Shown piece after piece: positions 24,411 through 32,615 of a stretch of DNA of 45,186 bases. Every line of letters begins with the position of its first letter. The first letter of the stretch is position 1. Position numbers and translations under genes: made by a program. The stretch comes from a bacterium (lineage in GTDB: Bacteria; Patescibacteriota; Saccharimonadia; Saccharimonadales; Saccharimonadaceae). Under the pieces are notes generated by a model. That model did no database searches and was not told the origin of the DNA. It worked only from the letters and a program-made list of their open reading frames with translations. Location of the stretch: NCBI GenBank assembly GCA_030429445.1, contig JAUIFG010000008.1, positions 1 through 45,186 on the forward strand, read 5' to 3'.

Positions 24411-26063
24411 TTACATCATTCCCATGCCAGGCATACCACCACCCATCGGTGGTGATGCAGGAGCCTCTGCCTCTGGGATTTCAACGACTAATGCACCCAT
24501 AGTAATAGCAGTTGCCGCAATTGATACTGCATTTAATACTGCTTCTTTTGTCACACGTGTCGGATCAATGACACCTGATTTCTTAACATCTACCAACTTG
24601 TTGCTAGGGTTATTTACATCAACGCCCATTCCCTGCTTGGCAGACTCAACTTGTGCCAAAAGTGCCTCACTGTTTAGACCAGCATTCGCAGTAATCAATG
24701 TAAATGGTACGCGCAAGGCAGATTTGAGAATCTGACGACCCGCATTGATACTGTCTGAACCTTCTGCAACAATTCCAGTTGCCAAATTAACCAATGTCAC
24801 ACCACCGCCAGCAACGATGCCTTCGGAAAGTGCCGCTTTGGTTGCTGCAACTGCATCATCAACACGGAATTTCTTTTCATCGATTTCTGTCTCCGTTGCG
24901 CCGCCAACTTTGATAACGCCAACCTTACCACTGAGTGCTGCTGCACGCTTTTCGTATTGCTCTTTATCGTATTCACTACTGGCATTTTCAGCTTGTGCAA
25001 CAATTTGGAAAATACGCTTTTTAACGGCACTCGCCTTGCCTGCACCCTCGATGATTGTCGTGCTGTCTTTGCCAACAATTACCTTGCGAGCACTCCCAAT
25101 AACATCCAATTCAACATTTTCAAACGTCAAACCATTGTCTTCACTAATCACAGTTGCGCCAGTCAGCGTTGCCATATCTTCAAGGATTTCTTTGCGACGA
25201 TCACCAAATGACGGCGCTTTGATTGCAACGGTATTTAACATTCCTTTCAGTTTATTGAGGATGAGTATGCTCATCGCTTCGCCCTCAACTTCTTCAGCAA
25301 CTAATACCAGATCTTTTTTACCCGCAGCTGCTAGTTTTTCGATAAGTGGTAAAAACTCCGATACGCTACTGATCTTTTTGTCAGTGATGACAATAGCCGG
25401 CTTTTCATAAACCGCCTCCTGGCGACCGGTGTCAGTGACAAAAAACGGCGATGACCAGCCACGATCAAGACTGAATCCCTCGACAACCTCAGCTTCGAGC
25501 TCCAAACCTTGACCCGCCTCTACAGACACTACCGCATCCTTACCTACTTTTTCGATCATACCAGCGATCGTATCGCCAATTTTTGAATCACCCGCACTAA
25601 TCGTTGCGACTTCAGCGACTCGTGCTGTTTTACCTGCAATACTTTCGCTCATTTTGTCCAATTTTTTAACGACTTCTGCGCCCGCAGATTCAATACCCTT
25701 GCGCAGTTCCATTGGATTATGACCAGCGGCAACCATACGGTTAGCTTGCTCGAGAATATTGTATGTTAGCACCGTTACGGTTGTCGTACCATCGCCTGCT
25801 GTTTTGTTCAGTTTACTCGCCGCTTGTTTGATCAATTCGGCACCCGTCTTGTATCCAAGTGTCTCGTCGTCTAGCTCGGGTAAATCAACTGCTTCAGCAA
25901 CGGTAACGCCATCGTGAGTCACTGTTGGACCACCGTAACCCTTTGCAATCACCACATTACGACCTTTTGGTCCGTATGTTACTTTTACCGCATCATACAA
26001 TGCTTTTGCTCCGCCGAGTACACGCTCGCGAGCATCATCGTCATAAAAAACTCTCTTTGCCAT
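24411..26063 (-). CDS. groEL: Chaperonin GroEL (Hsp60)
   Basis: 550 residues. ATP-dependent folding chamber working with GroES. The N-terminal equatorial domain contains GPKGRNVVI and the ATP site AGDGTTTVTVL. The apical domain contains RGWSSPFFVTD. Hinge and C-terminal equatorial segments include EGIVAGGGVTLVN. The C-terminus is the usual Gly/Met tail (GGGMPGMGMM). ATG 26063 follows AGGAGG, 12 bp after groES. Expressed from the CIRCE-controlled groES promoter. Confidence 0.99.
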   Translation of the reverse strand: MAKRVFYDDDARERVLGGAKALYDAVKVTYGPKGRNVVIAKGYGGPTVTHDGVTVAEAVDLPELDDETLGYKTGAELIKQAASKLNKTAGDGTTTVTVLTYNILEQANRMVAAGHNPMELRKGIESAGAEVVKKLDKMSESIAGKTARVAEVATISAGDSKIGDTIAGMIEKVGKDAVVSVEAGQGLELEAEVVEGFSLDRGWSSPFFVTDTGRQEAVYEKPAIVITDKKISSVSEFLPLIEKLAAAGKKDLVLVAEEVEGEAMSILILNKLKGMLNTVAIKAPSFGDRRKEILEDMATLTGATVISEDNGLTFENVELDVIGSARKVIVGKDSTTIIEGAGKASAVKKRIFQIVAQAENASSEYDKEQYEKRAAALSGKVGVIKVGGATETEIDEKKFRVDDAVAATKAALSEGIVAGGGVTLVNLATGIVAEGSDSINAGRQILKSALRVPFTLITANAGLNSEALLAQVESAKQGMGVDVNNPSNKLVDVKKSGVIDPTRVTKEAVLNAVSIAATAITMGALVVEIPEAEAPASPPMGGGMPGMGMM

Positions 26064-26075
26064 TTCTCGATCCTC

Positions 26076-26339
26076 CTAAACCGTCGCTAGAACGTCTTCT
26101 TCGTTAATAATTAGATATTCGGTATCACCGATTTTAAGTTCGGTCGTTGCATATTCTTTGTACACAATTTTGTCACCATTTTTAATGGTTTTTGCCTCTG
26201 GTCCAACAGCAACAACTGTCGCGACAACTGGCTTTTCTTTGGCTGTATCTGGTAAATAAATACCGCTGGCGGTTTTTGTCTGTGCTTTTTCGCGGACAGC
26301 AACCACACGCGCGGCAAGGGGTTTAATTGGCGCACTCAT
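26076..26339 (-). CDS. groES: Co-chaperonin GroES (Hsp10)
   Basis: 87 residues, slightly shorter than typical (about 95). It forms the heptameric lid of GroEL. IKPLAARVVAVREKAQTKTA begins the beta barrel; the mobile loop TKTASGIYLPDTAKEKP binds GroEL. The C-terminal part is YLIINEEDVLATV. ATG 26339 stands 12 nt after GGAGG, a rather long spacing. First gene of the groES-groEL operon. Confidence 0.97.
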   Translation of the reverse strand: MSAPIKPLAARVVAVREKAQTKTASGIYLPDTAKEKPVVATVVAVGPEAKTIKNGDKIVYKEYATTELKIGDTEYLIINEEDVLATV

Positions 26340-26386
26340 AATAAGCGTGTTCCTCCGTTTTATCTCGCATTAACTTTTGTAACCCC

Positions 26387-26429
26387 ATTGTAATCAAAAA
26401 AATTAGCACTTGCAAGTCGCGAGTGCTAA
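26387..26429 (-). promoter_or_regulatory. groES promoter with CIRCE operator
   Basis: CIRCE: TTAGCACTT-N9-GAGTGCTAA (26403-26429), one base off the perfect inverted repeat and the binding site of the heat-shock repressor HrcA. The minus-strand promoter has TTGCAA (26410-26415) inside CIRCE, a 17-nt spacer and TACAAT (26387-26392), so HrcA would cover the -35 box. Confidence 0.93.
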
Positions 26430-26450
26430 TTTGTAGTGTCTTTTCAGAGA

Positions 26451-26936
26451 CTAACGAATTCTGCGAACATGAACTGCAGACTCACGATCATCATCACCAA
26501 AATCATCTTCACTGTAATCGTCAGATGTTGCTCGGCGAGCTTCGGCATTTCGTCGTTCAGTCCTACTCTTAACTCCGAGTTCTGCCTCTGTAAAATTCAA
26601 ATGTTGATCATCACTTTGATGATCAAGTTCATAGTCTGTCTGTGTACCATCAGACTCACCAGAAAACTCACCAAACTCAACCTGTTGCGCATCATAATCC
26701 ACTTCAGGACCCTCTAAGACATCGGGGTTTTGATAACTATCCAATCCATCACGTATTACTTCTTTTAAATGTGTTTTATCTGCTTTTATAACACCCCTGC
26801 TTTCCCAGGTATTTTCCCAATAACCTTGGCTCTCGTGACCTTTGCGCTGACTAGCATCACCATGATCCTGCTTGCCATTGTGACGTTCGAATGTTTTTGC
26901 TTTTTTTGATTGCGGTTTTTCCATAAAAGTTGTCAT
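26451..26936 (-). CDS. Disordered, charged hypothetical protein
   Basis: 161 residues, very hydrophilic (Lys/Arg N-terminus, Asp/Glu/Gln-rich centre, Arg/Asp C-terminus), no hydrophobic core. Short helical stretch IKADKTHLKEVIRDGLDSYQ. I do not recognise it. ATG 26936 lies 7 nt after TATAAT (26944-26949), whose -35 is TTGACA (26966-26971); the mRNA should be leaderless. It diverges from the PD-(D/E)XK-like gene and ends just before CIRCE. The acidic, unstructured character and the divergent nuclease-like partner allow a binding or antidote role, but nothing proves it. Confidence 0.65.
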   Translation of the reverse strand: MTTFMEKPQSKKAKTFERHNGKQDHGDASQRKGHESQGYWENTWESRGVIKADKTHLKEVIRDGLDSYQNPDVLEGPEVDYDAQQVEFGEFSGESDGTQTDYELDHQSDDQHLNFTEAELGVKSRTERRNAEARRATSDDYSEDDFGDDDRESAVHVRRIR

Positions 26937-26943
26937 GTTTAAA

Positions 26944-26971
26944 ATTATACTGTTTTTTTATATTTTGTCAA
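26944..26971 (-). promoter_or_regulatory. Promoter of the 161-aa gene
   Basis: Minus strand TTGACA (26966-26971), 16-nt spacer, TATAAT (26944-26949), ending 7 nt before ATG. Confidence 0.75.
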
Positions 26972-26987
26972 TACCCTTATGCTTAGG

Positions 26988-27016
26988 TTGACTTTTGGCA
27001 AATTTTATGCTAATGT
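26988..27016 (+). promoter_or_regulatory. Promoter of the PD-(D/E)XK-like gene
   Basis: TTGACT (26988-26993), 17-nt spacer ending TTATGC (extended -10), TAATGT (27011-27016). It occupies the region that a naive start at 26979 would treat as coding. Confidence 0.65.
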
Positions 27017-27050
27017 ACAAACAGTTCAAAAACAATTCAAAAAAACAAAT

Positions 27051-27956
27051 ATGCACCGTAATCACAACAAATATCAGGGTCATGATCGCACTTCTCAGAC
27101 AAGGTATCTTGACGCCTTTCAACACACACATACTGCCGTCCGTCGAAACCTACATATGGCGAAACATGCAGCATCACATGTTACAGGTACATTTGGAGCA
27201 AGTCACGAGGATAGACAGGTATTCGCACGTGCAGCAGGTGATTTCGCAAGCAACCTCTCAAGCAACGATCCTCGTATGATTTCCTCGCGCCTAATGGCCC
27301 AACTTCCCGATTATGTTCATGCAATCCAGACCCTACCCGACAAACGCGACCCAAATCATCATGTACGACGAATCAGCAAAGAGGAACGAAAGCGAGAGGT
27401 TGCAAAGACAATCTCATATAACAATACTCTCCGCGATATCATAAATTACAATCCTCAGCTACAACCAAATACTCTTCTCAAACTCGTATCAGCCATCACA
27501 ATGCGTTATGGATATTCCAACAAGGAACGAGAGCAGGTCATCGAGAGAACAAGGGGTGACCTAAAGGGTCTACAGCATGAACTAGCATTTGAATCTGTTC
27601 TGTGTTACTTGCCCGAAGGGTTTGAAATGGTTGAAACCACTGACCAAGACGATGCGCATGGTGCTGATTATATGGTTCGCTGCCCAAACAACACAATTGT
27701 TTCTATTGACGTCAAAGCAACAGCGCGACTTCAGGATGAAGCCCGAGAACGAAAAGCATACTGGGCGTCCAATCATAATCAAGCAATACCCAAAAACGAA
27801 ATTATCCTTCATTCTGGCTTTGAGCGAGATGACTTCGAACGCCAAAACCCATGGCGACCTACGCATGACGCGATTATGCGCGTACTACCCGATGTTGAAG
27901 CCCAGTTACTACATGCATCTGGCGACACTTCCCACCCTGTTAAAGCCATTGTTTAA
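27051..27956 (+). CDS. PD-(D/E)XK nuclease-like protein
   Basis: 301 residues from ATG 27051. The N-terminal 90 residues are His/Arg-rich and helical; a middle helical region follows (NNTLRDIINYNPQLQPNTLL). About residues 175-235 have the restriction-endonuclease-like order: Glu in GLQHELAFESVL, Asp in DAHGADYMV, then VSIDVKAT, giving E...D...DxK. This suggests a metal-dependent nuclease or a relative; the exact substrate is unknown. The start at 27051 is chosen because the only promoter lies between 26988 and 27016; the leader is A-rich and has no Shine-Dalgarno sequence. Divergent from the 161-aa gene and upstream of a 91-aa gene. Confidence 0.68.
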   Translation: MHRNHNKYQGHDRTSQTRYLDAFQHTHTAVRRNLHMAKHAASHVTGTFGASHEDRQVFARAAGDFASNLSSNDPRMISSRLMAQLPDYVHAIQTLPDKRDPNHHVRRISKEERKREVAKTISYNNTLRDIINYNPQLQPNTLLKLVSAITMRYGYSNKEREQVIERTRGDLKGLQHELAFESVLCYLPEGFEMVETTDQDDAHGADYMVRCPNNTIVSIDVKATARLQDEARERKAYWASNHNQAIPKNEIILHSGFERDDFERQNPWRPTHDAIMRVLPDVEAQLLHASGDTSHPVKAIV

Positions 27957-27995
27957 TAGTATTTAGTATGTTATAATATTATTAGGAAATAAGAG

Positions 27996-28271
27996 ATGGC
28001 CGAGTTTATTGTAGCTACCGATAACACCGAAGGGCTCCGAGAAGAGCTCACTCTTAATGTTCTCTCGAAGACCGCTATTCTTTTAACAATTGCATCTGCT
28101 AAGGAAAGTAAAGACATCTGGTTCTTGCCTCAGGAAGTAGCCAGCAAAGGCATTGATAGAGGGGAAATCTTTTACGGTCAAGCTGGCGCCAGTAACGACG
28201 TAGAAGAAATGCTACCCTCTTTGATCGATACCGAGGGACGCTTACTTATTCTTCAGATTGATGAAATCTAA
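27996..28271 (+). CDS. Hypothetical protein, 91 aa
   Basis: Small acidic alpha/beta-looking protein (TLNVLSKTAILLTIASAKES; KDIWFLPQEVASKGIDRGEI), not recognised. ATG 27996 has AGGAAATAAGAG upstream, and TATAAT (within 27970-27985) gives it its own promoter. It ends overlapping by 4 bp, tail to tail, with the phosphohexomutase-like gene. Function unknown. Confidence 0.65.
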   Translation: MAEFIVATDNTEGLREELTLNVLSKTAILLTIASAKESKDIWFLPQEVASKGIDRGEIFYGQAGASNDVEEMLPSLIDTEGRLLILQIDEI

Positions 28272-28708
28272 TCAGACTTCGAAGAAACGGTTCCTTTTTT
28301 CGCAGCAGGCAACAGATTACCAGATTCCATTAACTGGGCGATATCATTGAGCCCATTTTTGTCCGTAATGCTATTGCCGCTCATGTCGAACAACGTGATG
28401 ACCACAAGGTCATCTGCATCATTATGACTCACCACCACTGCTCCGGCCGCATGCTTTTCGTTCATATAATTAATAGTGCTTTGAGGCTCATCCACACCCG
28501 CATTAATGACGTCTCGGCCCTGCAAAAGGACTCCTTCTGTCAATGCACTTGCTATCTCCGAGTCATCTATAGATGTTCTCGCGATAACTACTGCGCCATC
28601 ATCCGGTAACCACTCGGCGAACGCTTTGCCGACATTCCATACATGTTCGGTTGATAGAGTGTCGCCCGCACGGCCACGAATGTCATCTGTAGAAAAAGTT
28701 GTATTCAT
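28268..28708 (-). CDS. Degenerate stand-alone phosphohexomutase domain I
   Basis: 146 residues resembling only the first domain of phosphomannomutase/phosphoglucomutase/GlmM: FSTDDIRGRAGDTLSTEHVW (usually F-G-T-D-G-I-R-G), GKAFAEWLPDDGAVVIART (usually VVIGRDTR), SALTEGVLLQGRDVINAGVD, and AAGAVVVSHNDADDLV where the enzyme has TASHNP. The phosphoserine-loop Ser-His-Asn is kept, but the Arg-Asp and Pro around it are lost and domains II-IV are absent. It cannot be a complete mutase, so a binding, regulatory or moonlighting role is more likely. ATG 28708 lies 8 nt after TATAGT (28717-28722). Confidence 0.7.
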   Translation of the reverse strand: MNTTFSTDDIRGRAGDTLSTEHVWNVGKAFAEWLPDDGAVVIARTSIDDSEIASALTEGVLLQGRDVINAGVDEPQSTINYMNEKHAAGAVVVSHNDADDLVVITLFDMSGNSITDKNGLNDIAQLMESGNLLPAAKKGTVSSKSD

Positions 28709-28806
28709 GTCTATCAACTATACAGACTTTGTCTCACAGGGTGAAATCTTTTTATAAAAAATATATAATACTGGTCGATTAAAACACTGCTGGTTATACT
28801 AAAGGT

Positions 28807-29850
28807 ATGGATATTAGATTTGCCACACCAGATGAAGTAGGTGCTTGGAATACACACATCCTCGCTAACCCTGATGAGGGCAATGTATTTCAGGGTGATG
28901 AGTTTGCCGAGCAAAAAAAGCTCGGTAACTGGACACCTCGACACATTGTGGCACACAAAATTGCCATAACGGTGCTGGAAAAGCCCGTTCTAGCCATCGG
29001 CAAGATGTGGTATATACCCAAGGGCCCCGGTATTGAATCCACCTCCGCCCTCAATGATTTGTTACCCAGTTTGACTACTTTTGCCAGGAAAAACGGGGTA
29101 TTTGCAGTGAAAATTGAGCCCGAATTGGAAAAATCTAACGAATCAATGAGACTCATCGATGAAATGGGGTTGCTATCTGTAAAACCGATACAACCTCATA
29201 ACTCAACGGTTTTGCTGGATATATCACCAAAACTCGACGACATCATGGCGGGATTAAATCAAAAAGGACGCCATGCTTTGCGTCGTGCTGAACGTGACGG
29301 CGTCACGGTTGAACAGGTCGATACGAACGACAAAAACTGTCGGCTATTCTACAAAATGCTCGCCGAAACAGCAAAGGCGCACAGTTTTGTTGTCCGTCCC
29401 TATGATTATCAATCTTCATTTTGGCGTCGATATACCAATGCTGGTCTGGGACAGTTATTTTTTGCATATCATGAAGGCACCCTAATCACCTGCGGATTTG
29501 CAATGGTGTTTGGCAAAAAAAGCCTCTACAAAGACGGTGCGAGTATTCGCGAAAAAACAGTGTATGGAGCAAGCCATTTGTTGCAATGGCACATGATTCA
29601 ATGGGCAAAAAAGCAGGGTTCAAAAACACACGACCTAGGAGGAGCACCTCCGAGCGACAAGGTTCATGATGAAAAACACCACCACTACGGCATCGGTCGG
29701 TTCAAAACGAGCTTTAACAAACAGGTTACCGATTATGTCGGTGCCTACGACCTACCTATCAAGCCAATTCATTACAAACTATGGCAGATATTTGCTGAGC
29801 GCCTAACCCTTCGCCACTGGTGGCGTAAACACCATCAGAGCTGGTATTAA
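28807..29850 (+). CDS. FemAB-like peptidoglycan bridge transferase (first copy)
   Basis: 347 residues, twin GNAT domains of the FemXAB family, which use aminoacyl-tRNA to add amino acids to the stem peptide of lipid II. Seen: NVFQGDEFAEQKKLGNWTPR, IGKMWYIPKGPGI, LNQKGRHALRRAERDGVTVE (family signature KxRxxIRKAxxxG), LITCGFAMVFGKKSLYKDGA, and ITHDLGG-type KTHDLGGAPPS, FKTSFNKQVTDYVGAYDLPI. The Lys/Arg-rich C-terminus may bind tRNA. TATACT (28795-28800) ends 6 nt before ATG 28807: leaderless. A second homologue lies at 35860-36843. It converges with the kinase gene, overlapping by 4 bp. Confidence 0.88.
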   Translation: MDIRFATPDEVGAWNTHILANPDEGNVFQGDEFAEQKKLGNWTPRHIVAHKIAITVLEKPVLAIGKMWYIPKGPGIESTSALNDLLPSLTTFARKNGVFAVKIEPELEKSNESMRLIDEMGLLSVKPIQPHNSTVLLDISPKLDDIMAGLNQKGRHALRRAERDGVTVEQVDTNDKNCRLFYKMLAETAKAHSFVVRPYDYQSSFWRRYTNAGLGQLFFAYHEGTLITCGFAMVFGKKSLYKDGASIREKTVYGASHLLQWHMIQWAKKQGSKTHDLGGAPPSDKVHDEKHHHYGIGRFKTSFNKQVTDYVGAYDLPIKPIHYKLWQIFAERLTLRHWWRKHHQSWY

Positions 29851-31859
29851 TTCATCGGGATTGTCTTCGTTACGGTAGAGGCCGATTTATTTGTAGCCAG
29901 CGGTAGAGTGAAATGGAACACTGTCCCCTTGCCCGCCTCTGATTCAAACCATAGCTTGCCACCCATTCCTTCAATAAACTGTTTCGTGATAAACATGCCC
30001 AGACCGGTCCCTGGAATATTTGCACGATCCGATCCCTCGACACGGAAAAATTTCTGGAACATTTTTGCTTGTTGTTCGGCCGGAATACCGAGGCCTGTGT
30101 CCTGTATGTTAATTTGGGCTTTATCTCCAATTATCTGGCACGAGACAACAACCTTACCCTGTGGACGATTGTATTTGATTCCATTACTTATAAAGTTCGT
30201 GAGTATGATTTCAAACTTTGTCTTGTCGGCAATTATCGTAATTGGCTCTTTTGGTGGCTGGAATTGTATATCGATGCCTTGTTCGACGGCGGGCGTCCTC
30301 TGTACCTCAATCATTTCCTTGATTTCACTAACCGCATCAATTTTAACCAACTCAAACTTGGTGCTTCCCGACTCTAACCGGGCAATATCAAGTAGCTCGT
30401 TAACGAGATTGCGTAGACGAATAGTGCCCTTGTATGCCTGAGTAGACAGGTTTCTTGCCATATCATCGATAACGCCCATTCCATCATCGAGCATCATCGA
30501 CAGACTACCGATTATGGCCGTTATTGGTGCTTTTATCTCGTGCGTCGCAACGTTAATGAATTCTTTATTCTTTCGATCAATAGCTTTCTCGGCCTCTTGA
30601 ATCTTGCCAGCCATATGATTCATCGTCTCTGCCAACTGCGAAAACTCCTTGTCACTCATCCGCTCTGCATCAATTCGATGGCTTAAACTACCCGATGAAA
30701 AGATAACTGCTCCACCAACTAATCCTACGATGCTACCGACTGTTCGACGTATAAATGCCGAGCCCACCCACAAAAAACTTACCAGCATGACTCCACCGAC
30801 CAAAACAGCAACAATCTGGGCATTCGCCAGTGAACCCAGCGCTATCGCCGAAGGTGATGCCGCTACAACCTCCCATCCCGTTTTGCCTACCGGGTCAGTT
30901 GCTGCCAGATAATTGACATCCGAATTATTAAAGCTACCCTTGCTATCAGCCTTGAGCGCTGGCCTGTACAAGCCCGCTTCAACCTCTGGATAACTTGTGT
31001 CACTGTCTGTATCTGCTATTACTATGAATACTTTTGAGTTATCTATGGGCGTACTCTTCCATGAAGGGTAGATGAACCCTTCATGATTGAGGTTGTACGT
31101 TGCTAGCACGGCACCGTTTTCTATAGGATACGCAAACATCACATCCTTTGTATCACGATCTTGCACGGTCAACGCCTCGACAGATTCGTCCTCGTCTATG
31201 GCACGTACGATCGCTTGTTGAACCTTTGCGTTATAGGCATTGGTCTTTATTCCACCGGTTTCAGACTTGCTGATAATTTCCTTTTCATCATTGATGATCA
31301 ACAACTGTGATGTTTCTGGAAAAAACGTCACAAATTCTTTCATTTTGTCATTTACAAACTCTTGTTCTTGAGTAACTAATTCACTTGTTTTTGTCTGATA
31401 AGCAGTGACGATTGCTGCCTGCAGGCTCGTGCTTTTTTGTAATGCAATAGCTATCTCACCATAGAATGGCTCGCAGGCCTTGCCCGGTGCCTGCGTAAAA
31501 TCACTGTTTGTCTCGATAAAGGTCTCACAAGCTTTATAGTCTTTGTTCAGCTCACTACGTTCTGCTCTGTTTTCACTTTTTATCTCAAACAGCCTCTCGC
31601 CCGTATTTTTTAGAATAGTTTCGCGGATTTCAAACTCTTGACCCAGTTTTGCCGAGGTCGCGACTGCAACACGTTTGAGGTTAGCAACCTCTGCTTCGCG
31701 GACTGTAGAGCTGAGAATCACATAAGTAGCAATCCCCGCGATGAGGAGGATGAAAAATGGCGGCAACAAAACCCGCAATAAAAACCTACCCTGTAGACTA
31801 GGGTGACGAAGGGCTTTGACGACGTTTATGAATAAGTTTGTCACAAAGTCCACCCGCAT
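29847..31859 (-). CDS. Membrane-bound sensor histidine kinase
   Basis: 670 residues. Membrane helix about 30-50 (LLPPFFILLIAGIATYVIL). A large extracellular sensor about 52-343 with a Cache-like C-terminal half (FIYPSWKSTP; DPVGKTGWEVVAASPS). Membrane helix about 347-370, HAMP region (RIDAERMSDKEFSQLAETMN). HisKA with phospho-acceptor His440 (VATHEIKAPITAII). HATPase_c with NFISNGIKYNRPQG, DTGLGIP and GTGLGMFITKQ. No response regulator gene is in the window, so its partner is elsewhere. It is translationally coupled (19-nt overlap) to the 106-aa ORF and sits in the murE-like operon, which suggests it senses the cell envelope (inference). Confidence 0.93.
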   Translation of the reverse strand: MRVDFVTNLFINVVKALRHPSLQGRFLLRVLLPPFFILLIAGIATYVILSSTVREAEVANLKRVAVATSAKLGQEFEIRETILKNTGERLFEIKSENRAERSELNKDYKACETFIETNSDFTQAPGKACEPFYGEIAIALQKSTSLQAAIVTAYQTKTSELVTQEQEFVNDKMKEFVTFFPETSQLLIINDEKEIISKSETGGIKTNAYNAKVQQAIVRAIDEDESVEALTVQDRDTKDVMFAYPIENGAVLATYNLNHEGFIYPSWKSTPIDNSKVFIVIADTDSDTSYPEVEAGLYRPALKADSKGSFNNSDVNYLAATDPVGKTGWEVVAASPSAIALGSLANAQIVAVLVGGVMLVSFLWVGSAFIRRTVGSIVGLVGGAVIFSSGSLSHRIDAERMSDKEFSQLAETMNHMAGKIQEAEKAIDRKNKEFINVATHEIKAPITAIIGSLSMMLDDGMGVIDDMARNLSTQAYKGTIRLRNLVNELLDIARLESGSTKFELVKIDAVSEIKEMIEVQRTPAVEQGIDIQFQPPKEPITIIADKTKFEIILTNFISNGIKYNRPQGKVVVSCQIIGDKAQINIQDTGLGIPAEQQAKMFQKFFRVEGSDRANIPGTGLGMFITKQFIEGMGGKLWFESEAGKGTVFHFTLPLATNKSASTVTKTIPMN

Positions 31860-32161
31860 GAATGAGTAAATGGATATACCTTTGTCTGTTGATTTGGAGT
31901 CATAGTCCTAAGTGTAATCGTGTGATCACCCACGTGATTACGATTCAGTTGCCAATCACTATAGGCTACCTCTTTCTCGGTTTGACCAGGATTAAACTCT
32001 ACAGATTCCTGCCCGTGCCAATTCCCATTATCCCTTTTCCACTTGTATTCAACCTCACCAGGAGCATTCTCACCAATTATTGTAAAGATGAACTCATAAG
32101 TTATTCTGCAGTACTTTGTAAGGTCATATGAGGTGTTCTTAGTTACGTTGTCACTTATCAT
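31841..32161 (-). CDS. Ig-like extracellular-type domain without its own signal peptide
   Basis: 106 residues with beta-sandwich wording (YEFIFTIIGENAPGEVEYKW; VGDHTITLRTMTPNQQTKVY) and two cysteines (18, 102) that could bridge. These are traits of a secreted domain, yet there is no signal or membrane segment. ATG 32161 overlaps the stop of the upstream ORF (TAATG), so translation is coupled. The upstream ORF supplies a membrane anchor and linker. The two ORFs may therefore be one split or frameshifted protein; see findings. Its end overlaps the kinase gene by 19 nt. Confidence 0.65.
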   Translation of the reverse strand: MISDNVTKNTSYDLTKYCRITYEFIFTIIGENAPGEVEYKWKRDNGNWHGQESVEFNPGQTEKEVAYSDWQLNRNHVGDHTITLRTMTPNQQTKVYPFTHSCGWTL

Positions 32162-32604
32162 TACGTAAAGGGTGGAGGGGGTGGAGGGGGTGGAGTTCCA
32201 CCACCAGAGGAACCACCATCATCGCCACCATTTCCGCTACCTCCCGACGACCCGCCACCAGAGGAACCACCGCTAGACCCGCCACTGCTACCCCCGCTGG
32301 AACTTTTTGTATCATCTTTTTGCGAATCCGTGCTCGTATTGTCCTCGTTGTCAGAGCTACTTGTATCCTTTTTGTCTTTTTGAGAAATTGTCAGAACTCC
32401 TGTCGAGTCCCTGCTGGCTACTAATTCGTTTTGCTCGGAGGTAATCAAGGGGTTGATCTTTGATATATCACTAATACTTGCCAATGAGGTGTATCGAAAA
32501 GTAACCAGTGTCAGCAAAGCAACGACAAGCAAAAACGTGCCCACAATAGCCATGGCGTAATCTTTTAGGTATTTCTTTATTGCTTGTTTTCTGTTGCCAC
32601 CCAT
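32161..32604 (-). CDS. Membrane anchor with Ser/Gly linker and poly-Pro end
   Basis: 147 residues. Basic N-terminus and one membrane helix (AIVGTFLLVVALLTLVTF, about 18-36). A short extracellular segment follows (INPLITSEQNELVASRDSTG), then an Asp/Ser/Thr-rich stretch, a long Gly/Ser linker (SSGGSSGGSSGG repeats) and eight prolines, ending FT. It has the build of a tethered stalk lacking a head domain; the head may be the coupled 106-aa ORF. It starts 11 bp after the murE-like stop. C-tracts encoding the prolines could slip. Confidence 0.68.
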   Translation of the reverse strand: MGGNRKQAIKKYLKDYAMAIVGTFLLVVALLTLVTFRYTSLASISDISKINPLITSEQNELVASRDSTGVLTISQKDKKDTSSSDNEDNTSTDSQKDDTKSSSGGSSGGSSGGSSGGGSSGGSGNGGDDGGSSGGGTPPPPPPPPFT

Positions 32605-32615
32605 ATTATTGTCAC

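Noticed and set aside
24745-25410. 221-codon plus-strand frame inside groEL
   Set aside because: Antisense shadow of a highly conserved gene; composition (Ser/Thr/Ala/Leu low complexity) is typical of such shadows.
26979-27050. Longer N-terminus of the PD-(D/E)XK-like protein starting at 26979
   Set aside because: The stretch contains a full promoter (26988-27016), so it is unlikely to be translated.
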